Source of the DNA: Alphaproteobacteria bacterium | GTDB taxonomy: Bacteria; Pseudomonadota; Alphaproteobacteria; UBA9655 | DNA length: 33,615 nt | NCBI GenBank assembly: GCA_019752515.1 | Contig: JAIEMB010000031.1 | Span: 1 to 33,615 of the forward strand | Direction: 5' to 3' | Shown: piece after piece, positions 16,746 through 25,482 of the stretch | Layout of the letters: every line of letters begins with the position of its first letter | How positions within the stretch are numbered: position 1 is the first letter of the stretch | Notes under the pieces: model-generated | What the model was told of the DNA's origin: nothing | Databases searched by the model: none | Seen by the model: only the letters and a program-made list of their open reading frames with translations | Program-made: the position numbers and the translations under genes

Positions 16746-19700
16746 ATGTTTTTATTAAAAAAGTACTCTGTTTTTCTTTCTGTTGTAGCGTTAATCTTCC
16801 TTGCTGATCTTTGCCTTTATGAGCTGGTTGCTGTGGGTGCAGATGCAGATCATTCAAAAGTCGAGCTTGCTCTTAAATACCCTTTAACTACAGAAGGAGC
16901 GCTAGCCCTTAAAACAGATACCTTTGAGAGAAGAGATGAGACTCTCTTACAGGAGCTTGTAGATCGGTATGAAACCGAACAAGTTGTACTGTCCGCAGAA
17001 GAGTTGGAAGCCGTATCTATGGCGTTTAAGAGGTTAGCTAAATGCTATTCAGCAGATGAAAAATTTCGTCCTGATTTTAGCAGAGCAGCAGAATACTATC
17101 TAAAAGCTGAAAAACTCGGTGATTCAACAACAAGAGAAGCTTACTATGGCTTGCCTCAAAAAGTAGAAATTGTATGTCGGAGCAGCGCAAGAAAAGCGCA
17201 TTTTGAAAAATTAATACCTATTTACTTCAACGATCCGCATATCAGAGATCCCGAATTTTATGTGGAATTGGCAAAGATGCTTTCAGCTAACGGGGCTTAT
17301 TCTAATCTTTCTCTTGCTGCAGAGTGTTATCTAAAAGCAATAAGGCTTGGCAATCCAGTAGCGAGGGAAGCTTATTATGGATTGTTTGAAAAGGCAAATT
17401 GTCAAAGTCAAGTTAAAGAGCTGACAGAAATTTATTTGCGTGAAGCAGAAAAGCAAGATATAGATTTTTTAAAAAAAATAGTCCAACTACTTATAAAAGA
17501 ATTTTCTTCCGACAATTCCGGGCGTATAGCACAATGCTATCTTAAGATTGCAGAACTGGGGGATCCGACAGGAAAGAGTGAATTTTATGGACTTCTTGAG
17601 AGATTCAATAAAATATTTACAAGTAATCGATCTAAGGCAGCAAAATATCTTTTTCCCATCTGCCTTCAAGAAGTAGGGAAGGATGAGCGTGTTAATCCCC
17701 TTCTTGAAAAGAATTATGGAGATGGTTATTTTTTAAATGGCGTTTTTTCTTATTATATCAAAAAAGGAGATGCTGCTTCTATTAAAGCCGCGTTTGGGCT
17801 CTATGATAAGTATAGAGTTATAGCTCAACTCGGTGAGTTTCATACTCAGCCTCTTACTGAACACTTATCCGTAAAAGTGGATGCAGGAGACTTAGAGGCT
17901 TGTCACCAAGCCATTGAGATGTTTCAGGATTTCAATAACTACGGCAAAGCTGCTCAATATTATGTCAAAGCCAGAGCTCTTGGTGATACACAGGCAAGAG
18001 AAGGGTTACATCAACTTTTAAAAAAGTTTGAAGAGAATGTGGGCAAGTTGCCTCATTGTGAGCTTCGGGACGTTGCATCATTTTGTGTTGAAGAAATAGA
18101 CAAAGGGGATGAAGAACTTAAACCATTTCTTATGCGGAATTATCAATACCCAACCTTTTTAGCGGGCGTGTTTTCTTACTATATGAGAAAGGGGGATGGG
18201 CCTTCTGTAGAAAAAGCTCTTACGCTTTATAATATATATAAAGCTACAAGTAAGCTAGAGCCGTCTGACCTTAAGGAACTAAGAGAATATTTTATTCCAA
18301 AAGCAGATGGAGGTGATGTGGAGGCTTGCCGTAAGGTTATTGAAATGTCTAAGGGTTTTGGAAGGCAAGTTAGATATGATACGGCTATTGAATATTACAT
18401 CAAAGCCATAAAGCTTGGCGATCCTGAAGCGAGAGAAGGCCTGCACAGGCTTGTTGAGAATGCTAGCCTTGAACTTTCAGAACAGACGTTTAGCAAAGCC
18501 ATCGTACAATCGATCAATGAGCAAGCGGATGCCCAGTTATTTTTCTTATTAGGAAATGCTTATGCAAGAATGCGTTTTTACTTTGATCTTACAAGATCCG
18601 CTTCTTATTACTTTAAAGCCTTAGCTTTAGGTCATCCTCAGGTAAAAGAAGCTCTTAACGTTCCATTGAATAAGCTCAAAAAATTAGACCCCAAGGATCG
18701 GAAACAGTATGCGGATGAATTTGTCGCTAGTATATTTCCCCTTTATGCTAAAGAAGCAGAAAAAGACGAACAACTTTGTAAAGTTCTAGCTGATGAATAT
18801 CTTTCAGGCACTCTAGTTGAGAAAGACATTGCGAAGGCTGTGAATTTATATATCCAAGGAGGGAGGCTCGCAGGGTTAACTCCACAAGCTATTCATTCTG
18901 ATGTTGTCAGAAGCTTGCAGACTCAACCAGATGCTCCTGTCGTTTTGCAGAGCATTTATGAAGCGGAAGAGCGAAAGCCGAATGCAGATTCTTTGGGATC
19001 CATGTTATTAGCAGAGCTCTATCTAGCTAGATATGGGGATGAAGTGCGACCGAATCGTACCAAAGCTGAATCCTACTACAAGAAAGCTGAAGTAAAGGGG
19101 GATGCGACATTTCATATGGCATTTGCGAGGATGTACGCAAAAAAGCATAGTTATTTTGATAGAACAATTGATGTTCCCAAAGCTGCAGAACATTATTTGA
19201 AAGCAGAAACTTTAGGCCATCCAGAGGCCCGTCGAGAGCTTTATAACTTAGGAAGTGTTTTACATGGATTGAAAGGGAAGGAAGAAAAGAGTTATCAGTT
19301 TAAGGCCTTCGCTGATATTTGCAAACGCGAAGCTGAAAGGGATCCCTCCTTTTATATAGTTTTGGGAAATATGTATGTAAACAGCTTGCTTTATAGAGAC
19401 TATGAACACGCAGCAGAATATTTTCTTCAGGCAGAAAACTTAGGCGTGGCAACAGCAAGAGAAAATTTTCTTGGGCTTGTTACTACACTAAAGGATCTTC
19501 CAGAACCTGAAAGAAAAGTCCAAGCTCAAAAACTTAGCCAGATCTGTAAAAAAAATGCTGAAAGAGGGGGGATACAACCCTTTAGTATCCGAGCAGAGCT
19601 CTCCGAAATGGGGGGTGATGACGGTAAAGCAATGGAGTACTACCTTAAGGCGGCTCATCAGGGAGATACACAAGCTTATAAAAAGGCGTGGGATTATTAT

Positions 19701-21347
19701 TGTGCGGTGAGCTCCTCTTCCGACGCACCCATGCGTCTGTCAGCGTGTATAGAGGGGATCGAAACAGAAGAAGACAATCGTAATCCTCATGCTGCTTATT
19801 TGAGAGGAACTTTGCTTTTTAACGATTTTATAGGGCAGATGGAATGCTATACGAATGCTGCAAAATGGGGCCATCCAGATGCGTGGAGTGCAGCTGGTAA
19901 TTGTTACGTTGAGACCGTGAAGAGAGCTGGAATTTCTAGAGGACAGCTTAAAATGGCTTTTTCCTCCCTTCTAGCCCACTATCTTCAATGCGCAAAGCAC
20001 GGGGATGAGACACTTTTTCTCAACATTGCCGACATGTATGAAAGAGAAATTGGTGATGATCCTGATAGGGGAAACCTTGCTGAGTGGTACGGGAAAGAAG
20101 TGGCTCGTTTAAGTCGGTTGGCAGCAACAGGTGATGAAAATGTATACCAGGCAGTTTTAAAACTGAGGGAGGATTTAAAAGCGAAACCGTTTACTCCAGA
20201 GCAAAAATTAAGGGTTTTTAAGCCTCTTTTCGAATTAGAACTTCAAAATGCAAAAGAAAATATACGTTCTGCACAAGTTAATGTAGGCGGTGCGTATATA
20301 TCGGGATGTGGGGTTGTAAGAGATGTGGAGCAAGCTGCTTTTTGGTTTTTAAAAGCAAAGTCAAAAATATTTTATAGGTTATATGATTTTTCCAAGAATA
20401 ATCCAGATGAGCTTAAAAAACTCTTTCCTCTCTATCTAGCAGAGGCAGAAAAAGGAGATTACCATGCTCAATATCTTATTGGAAAAATGTATTTCAAACA
20501 TCGTGGTATTGAAAAAAATGTTGGAGAAGCCCGCAAATGGTTTACAAAAGCTTTAGGAAAACTAGATAAAGCAGCCTATAGGCTAGGTCAGCTTTATGAA
20601 TTGGGAGATCAAAATACTGAACCCAATTTAGAGCGTGCTTTCGATTATTATAAAAAAAGTAAATCCAAAAAATGTATTGCAAAATATATTAAGAGAAGTG
20701 CTGATGTTGACTGTAACTGTGATAGAAAATTCGATTATACTGGCATTAACGTAGCCTTTTCGGAATTTTATAAACTTTTTACTCAATCCTCCATTCTTTC
20801 TCATTCAGCTCAATCTGACCTCGTAAAGGGCTCACCTCTAGGCAAGACGCTGGCAGAAATTGAGGAAGCCGCAGCTGATCTTTCAAAGATTGTACGAGAA
20901 GATTTGAAAAAAAAGAGGGTTGGCTTTTTAATGACTGCAGTTGCCGCCAATCAAACTATTCCTAAATTTATAGAGACGTTCGAAGTTGATGGCATGACTT
21001 ATGTTTCAGTCGGCAAAGATAATTGTGAGCTCGCAGAAAGGATAAGACTTGCCTTAAGTCAGTTCAAAAAAATTGAAAAGGACGTGGATCAGACTTTCCA
21101 AGACTGTAGCCTTGCTATTTGTAACAATTCTCCAAAATTAATGACACTTGCTGCTTTAGCTATTGAAGACAAAAAGTCCCAACAGAAATATGTCCATTTA
21201 TCCAAAGCTCAAGAAAAATTGGATCATGAAAAGAGAAGACTAATGGCTTACGGAGCCGCGTGCAAAGAACTTAAAAACTTCTTAAATTCAAGCGCTCATC
21301 GTAATGCAGATTTTTTTGATGACAAAGAATTTGGCTTCCTAAAATAG
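16746..21347 (+). CDS. Giant exported Sel1/TPR-like repeat protein
   Basis: A 1533-residue protein with an N-terminal signal peptide or anchor (MFLLKKYSVFLSVVALIFLA) and a solenoid of Sel1/TPR-like helical pairs over residues ~50-1320. The recurrent core is A-A-x-Y-Y-x-K-A-x-x-L-G-D/H-P-x-A-R-E, seen at about 114-131, 190-208, 261-277, 402-419, 546-564 and at several later sites. Canonical Sel1 repeats appear near residues 1176-1205 and 1239-1300. Residues ~318-425 and ~459-568 form a larger duplicated block. The last ~200 residues are charged, helical and without repeats. Such proteins usually act as protein-interaction scaffolds; in intracellular bacteria several are secreted or surface factors. 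The partner and export route are unknown. Confidence 0.85.
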   Translation: MFLLKKYSVFLSVVALIFLADLCLYELVAVGADADHSKVELALKYPLTTEGALALKTDTFERRDETLLQELVDRYETEQVVLSAEELEAVSMAFKRLAKCYSADEKFRPDFSRAAEYYLKAEKLGDSTTREAYYGLPQKVEIVCRSSARKAHFEKLIPIYFNDPHIRDPEFYVELAKMLSANGAYSNLSLAAECYLKAIRLGNPVAREAYYGLFEKANCQSQVKELTEIYLREAEKQDIDFLKKIVQLLIKEFSSDNSGRIAQCYLKIAELGDPTGKSEFYGLLERFNKIFTSNRSKAAKYLFPICLQEVGKDERVNPLLEKNYGDGYFLNGVFSYYIKKGDAASIKAAFGLYDKYRVIAQLGEFHTQPLTEHLSVKVDAGDLEACHQAIEMFQDFNNYGKAAQYYVKARALGDTQAREGLHQLLKKFEENVGKLPHCELRDVASFCVEEIDKGDEELKPFLMRNYQYPTFLAGVFSYYMRKGDGPSVEKALTLYNIYKATSKLEPSDLKELREYFIPKADGGDVEACRKVIEMSKGFGRQVRYDTAIEYYIKAIKLGDPEAREGLHRLVENASLELSEQTFSKAIVQSINEQADAQLFFLLGNAYARMRFYFDLTRSASYYFKALALGHPQVKEALNVPLNKLKKLDPKDRKQYADEFVASIFPLYAKEAEKDEQLCKVLADEYLSGTLVEKDIAKAVNLYIQGGRLAGLTPQAIHSDVVRSLQTQPDAPVVLQSIYEAEERKPNADSLGSMLLAELYLARYGDEVRPNRTKAESYYKKAEVKGDATFHMAFARMYAKKHSYFDRTIDVPKAAEHYLKAETLGHPEARRELYNLGSVLHGLKGKEEKSYQFKAFADICKREAERDPSFYIVLGNMYVNSLLYRDYEHAAEYFLQAENLGVATARENFLGLVTTLKDLPEPERKVQAQKLSQICKKNAERGGIQPFSIRAELSEMGGDDGKAMEYYLKAAHQGDTQAYKKAWDYYCAVSSSSDAPMRLSACIEGIETEEDNRNPHAAYLRGTLLFNDFIGQMECYTNAAKWGHPDAWSAAGNCYVETVKRAGISRGQLKMAFSSLLAHYLQCAKHGDETLFLNIADMYEREIGDDPDRGNLAEWYGKEVARLSRLAATGDENVYQAVLKLREDLKAKPFTPEQKLRVFKPLFELELQNAKENIRSAQVNVGGAYISGCGVVRDVEQAAFWFLKAKSKIFYRLYDFSKNNPDELKKLFPLYLAEAEKGDYHAQYLIGKMYFKHRGIEKNVGEARKWFTKALGKLDKAAYRLGQLYELGDQNTEPNLERAFDYYKKSKSKKCIAKYIKRSADVDCNCDRKFDYTGINVAFSEFYKLFTQSSILSHSAQSDLVKGSPLGKTLAEIEEAAADLSKIVREDLKKKRVGFLMTAVAANQTIPKFIETFEVDGMTYVSVGKDNCELAERIRLALSQFKKIEKDVDQTFQDCSLAICNNSPKLMTLAALAIEDKKSQQKYVHLSKAQEKLDHEKRRLMAYGAACKELKNFLNSSAHRNADFFDDKEFGFLK
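17697..18449 (+). repeat. Duplicated ~142-residue block within the Sel1-like gene
   Basis: Two diverged copies of a larger unit lie head to tail: residues ~318-425 and ~459-568, offset by 142 residues. Shared landmarks are FLxGVFSYYxxKGD, a LYxxY segment, DxGDxEAC, and YYxKAxxLGDxxAREGLHxL. Each unit contains one Sel1-like core plus extra helices, showing that the protein grew by duplicating blocks larger than a single Sel1 repeat. Confidence 0.75.
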
Positions 21348-21386
21348 CCCATTCTATAGAGCAGGGTTTTCCTAAGCTAAAAAATT

Positions 21387-21395
21387 TGATATAAT
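21387..21395 (+). promoter_or_regulatory. Extended -10 promoter for sixA, predicting a leaderless mRNA
   Basis: TGATATAAT (21387-21395) is a perfect extended -10 (TGnTATAAT). Transcription would start about 7 bases after it, at or next to the A of the sixA ATG at 21402. There is no ribosome-binding site before that ATG. The -35 region is unconvincing, as often seen with extended -10 promoters. Confidence 0.6.
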
Positions 21396-21401
21396 CACGC
21401 T

Positions 21402-21929
21402 ATGAAAACACTTTATATTATTCGTCATGCTCATGCAGAGCCGCGTGGTACGAGTCTCTCAGACTTTGATCGTCCTTTAGATGAGAGGGGGAGGGAGGAG
21501 TCGTCGTTAGTTGCTGATTATATAAGTCAAAAAGGGATACAATTTGACCTTGTTATGTGTTCTGCAGCTTTAAGAACCCAAGAAACACTTGAGCCATTGC
21601 GCTCCGTTATAGGAACGCGCGAGGTCCAAATATCACAAAGCTTTTACAACGCATCCGAAGATAAGATTCTTACCCAAGTTCAACATATTGCTGAGAGGAT
21701 GAATACGGTTTTGTATGTGGGTCATAACCCAGGGGTTGCATTTGCTATTTTGAAATTCGCTGTCGTATTTCCTGAGTTCTTGCTGGAAGGTGTTAAGCCC
21801 GCAACTCTTGTTGGTTTTCGTTTTTCTGTGCAAGCGTGGGGAGATGTAAGATGGCGCGAAGGAGAAATTATTGAGACCTATCAGCCTCCTCTTTCTGCTT
21901 CAGAAGCTCCCGGACCAAAGGAATCGTGA
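21402..21929 (+). CDS. sixA: SixA-type phosphohistidine phosphatase
   Basis: Histidine-phosphatase-family (phosphoglycerate-mutase-like) enzyme that removes phosphate from phosphohistidine proteins; in E. coli SixA acts on the nitrogen phosphotransferase protein NPr. The RHG-type catalytic motif is IIRHAHAEPRG at residues 6-16 (His9), with DFDRPLDERGREE near 21-33, VMCSAALRTQET near 51-62 and VGHNPG at 107-112 providing the second histidine. At 175 residues it is a typical small member. Its start lacks a ribosome-binding site and sits at the predicted transcription start. The last 62 bases overlap the convergent hdaA gene, so its Ser/Pro-rich tail is antisense to the HdaA C-terminus. Confidence 0.9.
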   Translation: MKTLYIIRHAHAEPRGTSLSDFDRPLDERGREESSLVADYISQKGIQFDLVMCSAALRTQETLEPLRSVIGTREVQISQSFYNASEDKILTQVQHIAERMNTVLYVGHNPGVAFAILKFAVVFPEFLLEGVKPATLVGFRFSVQAWGDVRWREGEIIETYQPPLSASEAPGPKES

Positions 21930-22548
21930 TACTTCTGTTTTGAGTTAAGGCATATACATTTAAATCTTTAACCCATTTTCGAGCACTTTCAAAAGATCGA
22001 ACCATATGTTTTAAAAGAAAAGTAATCACAGATTCATCCACCTTGAGTTGCAAATCGTGAAAGAGTTTTTGGAAAACATAGCTAAGAAGTTTTTCATCGG
22101 GGTCGTGAATTTTTATAGCAGGGATGGCATTAAGGCGGGACTGTAGGTCAGGTAAATGGCTTTTCCAGCGCGCGGGAGGTGTTCGAGAGAGAATAAGCAA
22201 TCCTCCGTTGCTAAGGGCAATATGGTTATAGAAATGAAATAATTTCTCGTCTCTCTCTATAAGTTGAGCATCCTCTAGAATAATATGGCGTGGACCTTTC
22301 AATAAGCTAACTAAATCTATTTGATTGAACTCCTCGCTTGTTAATCGCACGGCTTGAGTCTGGGCATGCCATATATGAGAAAGATGGGTCTTTCCACATC
22401 CTTGTTCTCCATAAATTGCAAGGCAAATGCCAGTCCAATTGGGCCAGCGTAGCACCCATCGATAAGCTTCCTCATTGGCGCTTGAGACAATAAAGTTCCG
22501 AGCTTCAAAAGTAGGGGATACGCTAAAGGGGAGAATGAGCTGTTTCAC
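21868..22548 (-). CDS. hdaA: DnaA-related regulatory inactivator HdaA
   Basis: AAA+ DnaA homologue lacking the DNA-binding domain IV; with the sliding clamp it promotes hydrolysis of DnaA-ATP to limit re-initiation. Starting at GTG 22548 gives 226 residues that open with a clamp-binding motif (KQLILPF), then GEQGCGKTH (Walker A) and IILEDAQ (Walker B region). The WVLRWPNW segment is characteristic of the alphaproteobacterial form. The GTG start is chosen because family members begin just before the clamp motif. A longer ATG frame from 22626 is possible but overlaps the exporter gene by 104 bases. Neither start has a clear ribosome-binding site. Confidence 0.87.
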   Translation of the reverse strand: MKQLILPFSVSPTFEARNFIVSSANEEAYRWVLRWPNWTGICLAIYGEQGCGKTHLSHIWHAQTQAVRLTSEEFNQIDLVSLLKGPRHIILEDAQLIERDEKLFHFYNHIALSNGGLLILSRTPPARWKSHLPDLQSRLNAIPAIKIHDPDEKLLSYVFQKLFHDLQLKVDESVITFLLKHMVRSFESARKWVKDLNVYALTQNRSITIPLVRELLKQKEEADRSQ

Positions 22549-23626
22549 GGCGTTTTTTTGTCGATGGAGGTGTTGGTCCAAGGTAATAGGAGCTTTTGAG
22601 GTAAAGTTTAAGAGCATGGCGAACAAGAACGCCTATGGCCGCAGCTACGGGAAGAGCAAATAAAATCCCGACAAACCCGTATAAAACGCCCCCTGCTAAA
22701 AGAGCAAAAATAATCCATACGGGATGAAGTCCTATACGGTCTCCAACAAAATAAGGAACTAAGAAATAGCCCTCCAAGGTTTGTCCTAGAGCAAAAATTC
22801 CTGCTACAACTCCCACTGAATGCCAGTCTGTAAATTGTGAAAGTGCTATACCAATGCTCAACATAAAGCCTAGAAGAGCCCCAACATAGGGGATGAAAGC
22901 CATAATACCAATCACAACACCTACGACAAGACTGAAATCTAATCCTACGAAAGTTAAGGCAACTGAATAATATACCCCCACCATAAGGCATACGAGAGCT
23001 TGTCCTTTTGCAAACCCTCCAATGGTTCGATTTATTTCGGAAAAAAGATCTCTTAAAGTAGGCTCATACGGGCGAGGAAACCAGCTATCTATTGCGTTTA
23101 TGATCTTAGGCCAGTCTCTCAAACAATAAAATGCAACAATAGGTGTAATAACGATCAATGAAATAAGATTAGCAAGGGCAAGGCCGTTCGTTAGAATACC
23201 CGCTAAAACACGAATTCCCCAACTGATAACATCACCCATATAAGTGCTTGCAAGGCTACGGAGACGTTCAATGTCTTGAGGTTGAACGACGCTAGAAGCT
23301 TCATCTAAGATCGGTTTGAGTGCGACCATAATGCGTTCCCCATATTGAGGTACGCGAGAAGCCAAACGTAAAAGTTCGGCTTGGATGAATGGAATAGCAA
23401 TAAAAAGTAAAAGTCCAATTAAAAAAAAGAAACTTAAGATCATGAATCCCGTACCATAATCCCTTGCAATTCCCCATCTTTCCAAACGCCTAACGGCAGG
23501 ATTCATTGCATAAGCGACGAGGAGTCCTGTCATAAAAGGCATAAGGATACCTCTTAAAAAGTAAAGAGATGCTATAAAAGCAACACCTAACCCTATCCAC
23601 AACCAAGTTTGACGTTCATTAATCAC
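22523..23626 (-). CDS. AI-2E family transporter (PerM/YdiK-like membrane protein)
   Basis: A 367-residue inner-membrane protein with about seven to eight hydrophobic helices, including the N-terminal WLWIGLGVAFIASLYFLRG and several Gly-rich C-terminal helices. The family feature AFIPYVGALLGF is present near residues 236-247, and GxxLxxxxLVPYFVGDRIGLHPVWII near 283-308. The family has been linked to AI-2 export and ion antiport in some members; the substrate here is unknown. It starts at GTG overlapping the pgsA stop (GTGA) and its 3' end overlaps hdaA, so it is part of a tightly packed minus-strand operon. Confidence 0.9.
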   Translation of the reverse strand: MINERQTWLWIGLGVAFIASLYFLRGILMPFMTGLLVAYAMNPAVRRLERWGIARDYGTGFMILSFFFLIGLLLFIAIPFIQAELLRLASRVPQYGERIMVALKPILDEASSVVQPQDIERLRSLASTYMGDVISWGIRVLAGILTNGLALANLISLIVITPIVAFYCLRDWPKIINAIDSWFPRPYEPTLRDLFSEINRTIGGFAKGQALVCLMVGVYYSVALTFVGLDFSLVVGVVIGIMAFIPYVGALLGFMLSIGIALSQFTDWHSVGVVAGIFALGQTLEGYFLVPYFVGDRIGLHPVWIIFALLAGGVLYGFVGILFALPVAAAIGVLVRHALKLYLKSSYYLGPTPPSTKKRRETAHSPL

Positions 23627-24183
23627 AGAATTGAAGAATCCATTTTGTTTAAATGCTTAAGGCCTAGTCTAACATAGCTTGCCCCAGAAAGCACAGTCGT
23701 TAATGCAACGAGGTAACCAAAATATTGACTTAAGCCAGGAATTTCTAAGTGTAATTCACCTTGTCCGAGAACAAAGAGTGCATATACAAGTTGTATAACA
23801 GTGTTAGCTTTACTAATCATTAGGGGCTTCATCTCAATGGTGCTTTTAAATAAGAAGAGAAGTAAGATGCCACCTATGATTAAAACGTCTCGGAAAATGA
23901 CGAGGATAACTAACCACAGCTCAATTAGACCTGATTGACCTAGTGCAGCATAAACGCCCACAAGCAGGGCCTTATCTGCTATAGGATCAAGATAAGCACC
24001 TAGTGTCGTTCTTGACTTAAAAATGCGAGCTAAGAAACCGTCAAGGGCATCTGAAAGACCGGCTAGGGAGAACAAGACAAAGGCAGCCAATAGTTGATGA
24101 GATAATATAAGAGAAATAATCAAAGGAACGCTTAACAATCGTGCAAGACTTATGAGATTAGGTAGGTTCATAGTCGTCGTCAT
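23623..24183 (-). CDS. pgsA: CDP-alcohol phosphatidyltransferase (PgsA-like)
   Basis: Inner-membrane enzyme of phospholipid synthesis, probably transferring a phosphatidyl group from CDP-diacylglycerol to glycerol 3-phosphate; cardiolipin synthase activity of the same fold cannot be excluded. The catalytic CDP-alcohol motif (D-x2-DG-x2-AR, then G-x3-D-x3-D) is complete in the SDALDGFLARIF and GAYLDPIADKA segments. I start at ATG 24183, close to the usual family N-terminus (NLPNLISLARLLSVPLII). A further ATG at 24171 and an upstream ATG at 24228 that overlaps the DUF2066 gene are alternatives. Coupled by GTGA overlap to the exporter gene. Confidence 0.87.
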   Translation of the reverse strand: MTTTMNLPNLISLARLLSVPLIISLILSHQLLAAFVLFSLAGLSDALDGFLARIFKSRTTLGAYLDPIADKALLVGVYAALGQSGLIELWLVILVIFRDVLIIGGILLLFLFKSTIEMKPLMISKANTVIQLVYALFVLGQGELHLEIPGLSQYFGYLVALTTVLSGASYVRLGLKHLNKMDSSIL

Positions 24184-24211
24184 AGGATATACATCTTTAA
24201 CATATAATAAG

Positions 24212-24838
24212 TTATTTTTCTTCAGCATCTTTTAAAGAAAGTAGCACGAGGTTACCTTCTTGGGAAAAAAATAATCCTTTTTGTGAAAGATGATTCTTCA
24301 CTTGATGAATATCTCCTGTGTAAAGAAAATGTAGCTCAGCACGTTTAGGAGAAACCGTTGCGATAGTCAGTTTTTTTATTCCTGGATATGTCTCTAGAAC
24401 TCTTTTGATCTGATACCATTGGGAAAGGGATTTGTATTGTGCTGTTACGTTTAAAGGACTTCCTTCCCTTTCTTGGTTTTGTGGAAGAGTTGAGGAAGAA
24501 TATGTAGCCGAATTGAGCCATTCATGTAATTTATTACCATCGAAGTGAAAAGTCAGTGATGCTGTATAGCTTTTATCTGAAGTTTTCTCTTTATTAATAG
24601 AAATGCCTGTCACCATATTCTTGAGAGCCTCGGGTGAAGGTAGTGGTCCTGTTTTTTCAGGAAAATCCTCCTTTAAGAGCTTTTGAAAAGCAATTGTATG
24701 AGCTTGATCAAGAGCTTCCTCTCGAGCAGCTGCAGCTGAGTCGGCAGTAACAGATACAGTTACGTCTTTCACCGTTACGTTATCTGCGATTGCTTCGTTT
24801 ATAAACAAAAAAACCGACAAAAAAATAAGATATCTCAT
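24212..24838 (-). CDS. DUF2066 family exported protein
   Basis: A 208-residue protein of unknown function with a signal peptide (MRYLIFLSVFLFINEAIA) and the DUF2066 pattern: VTVSVTADSAAAAREEALDQAH, then AFQKLLKEDFPE. The middle carries a beta-rich YTASLTFHFDGNKLHEWL segment. In many alphaproteobacteria this family lies directly before the CDP-alcohol phosphatidyltransferase gene, as here. AGGGG lies well placed before the ATG. It heads the minus-strand operon leading to hdaA. Confidence 0.85.
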   Translation of the reverse strand: MRYLIFLSVFLFINEAIADNVTVKDVTVSVTADSAAAAREEALDQAHTIAFQKLLKEDFPEKTGPLPSPEALKNMVTGISINKEKTSDKSYTASLTFHFDGNKLHEWLNSATYSSSTLPQNQEREGSPLNVTAQYKSLSQWYQIKRVLETYPGIKKLTIATVSPKRAELHFLYTGDIHQVKNHLSQKGLFFSQEGNLVLLSLKDAEEK

Positions 24839-25017
24839 TTTCTAACCCCTTAGATTATTTTTTTATCTTAAAAGGAGTGCGGCTAAAATTCCACTCTAAA
24901 TAAGTCGATAGCCAAATGTTTCTTGATTTGATTGTTTTCAAGGATAACGCTAGAACATATTTAATAAGCTTGCTAATGTTCTTCAAAATATCCTAAGGCG
25001 ATACCAGGAGCATTAAA

Positions 25018-25482
25018 ATGATCGAAACACGCCTCCAAGAGCTTGGAATTGAATTACCCTTACCTTCTCAATCTCTGGCGAATTATCTTCCCTATATAAA
25101 AGTAGGGTCTCTTGTGTTTTTGTCAGGGCAGCTTCCTACCTGGAATGGAGCGATAAAATACACGGGGAAAATTGGCCGAGATTGGACAGTAGAGGAGGGG
25201 AGGGAAGCCGCTCGAATTTGTCTGTTTAATCTCCTTGCGCAGCTAAAGATAGCCTGCGAAGGTGATTTAAATCAGGTTTTGCGATGTGTGCGTTTAGGAG
25301 GATTTGTGAATTGTACCGATGATTTTACAGATCACGCAAAGGTCTTGAATGGAGCTTCTGATCTTATGATAGCTATTTTTGGTAAAAAAGGACACCATTC
25401 ACGAGCGGCAGTGGGTGTTAATTCTCTTCCCTTAGGAGCTTCTGTCGAACTTGAAGCTATTTTTGAGGTGGAAAAACCATGA
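25018..25482 (+). CDS. RidA family protein (YjgF/YER057c/UK114)
   Basis: Trimeric enamine/imine deaminase family that hydrolyses reactive 2-aminoacrylate-type intermediates. The 154-residue protein shows the longer alphaproteobacterial subfamily pattern: IKVGSLVFLSGQLPTW near residues 30-45, CVRLGGFVNC near 90-99, and the HSRAAVGVNSLPLGASVELEAIFEV C-terminus, where the Arg of the SRAAVG motif would bind the substrate carboxylate in classical RidA. GGAG precedes the ATG. Its stop overlaps the rlmB start (ATGA), so the two are coupled; a functional connection is not evident. Confidence 0.9.
   Translation: MIETRLQELGIELPLPSQSLANYLPYIKVGSLVFLSGQLPTWNGAIKYTGKIGRDWTVEEGREAARICLFNLLAQLKIACEGDLNQVLRCVRLGGFVNCTDDFTDHAKVLNGASDLMIAIFGKKGHHSRAAVGVNSLPLGASVELEAIFEVEKP

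Noticed and set aside
16507-16758. 83-codon plus-strand frame across the HIT/Sel1 divergent gap
   Set aside because: It begins antisense to the HIT gene, lacks a ribosome-binding site, and overlaps the signal peptide start of the Sel1-like gene. The hydrophobic C-terminus reflects AT-rich DNA.
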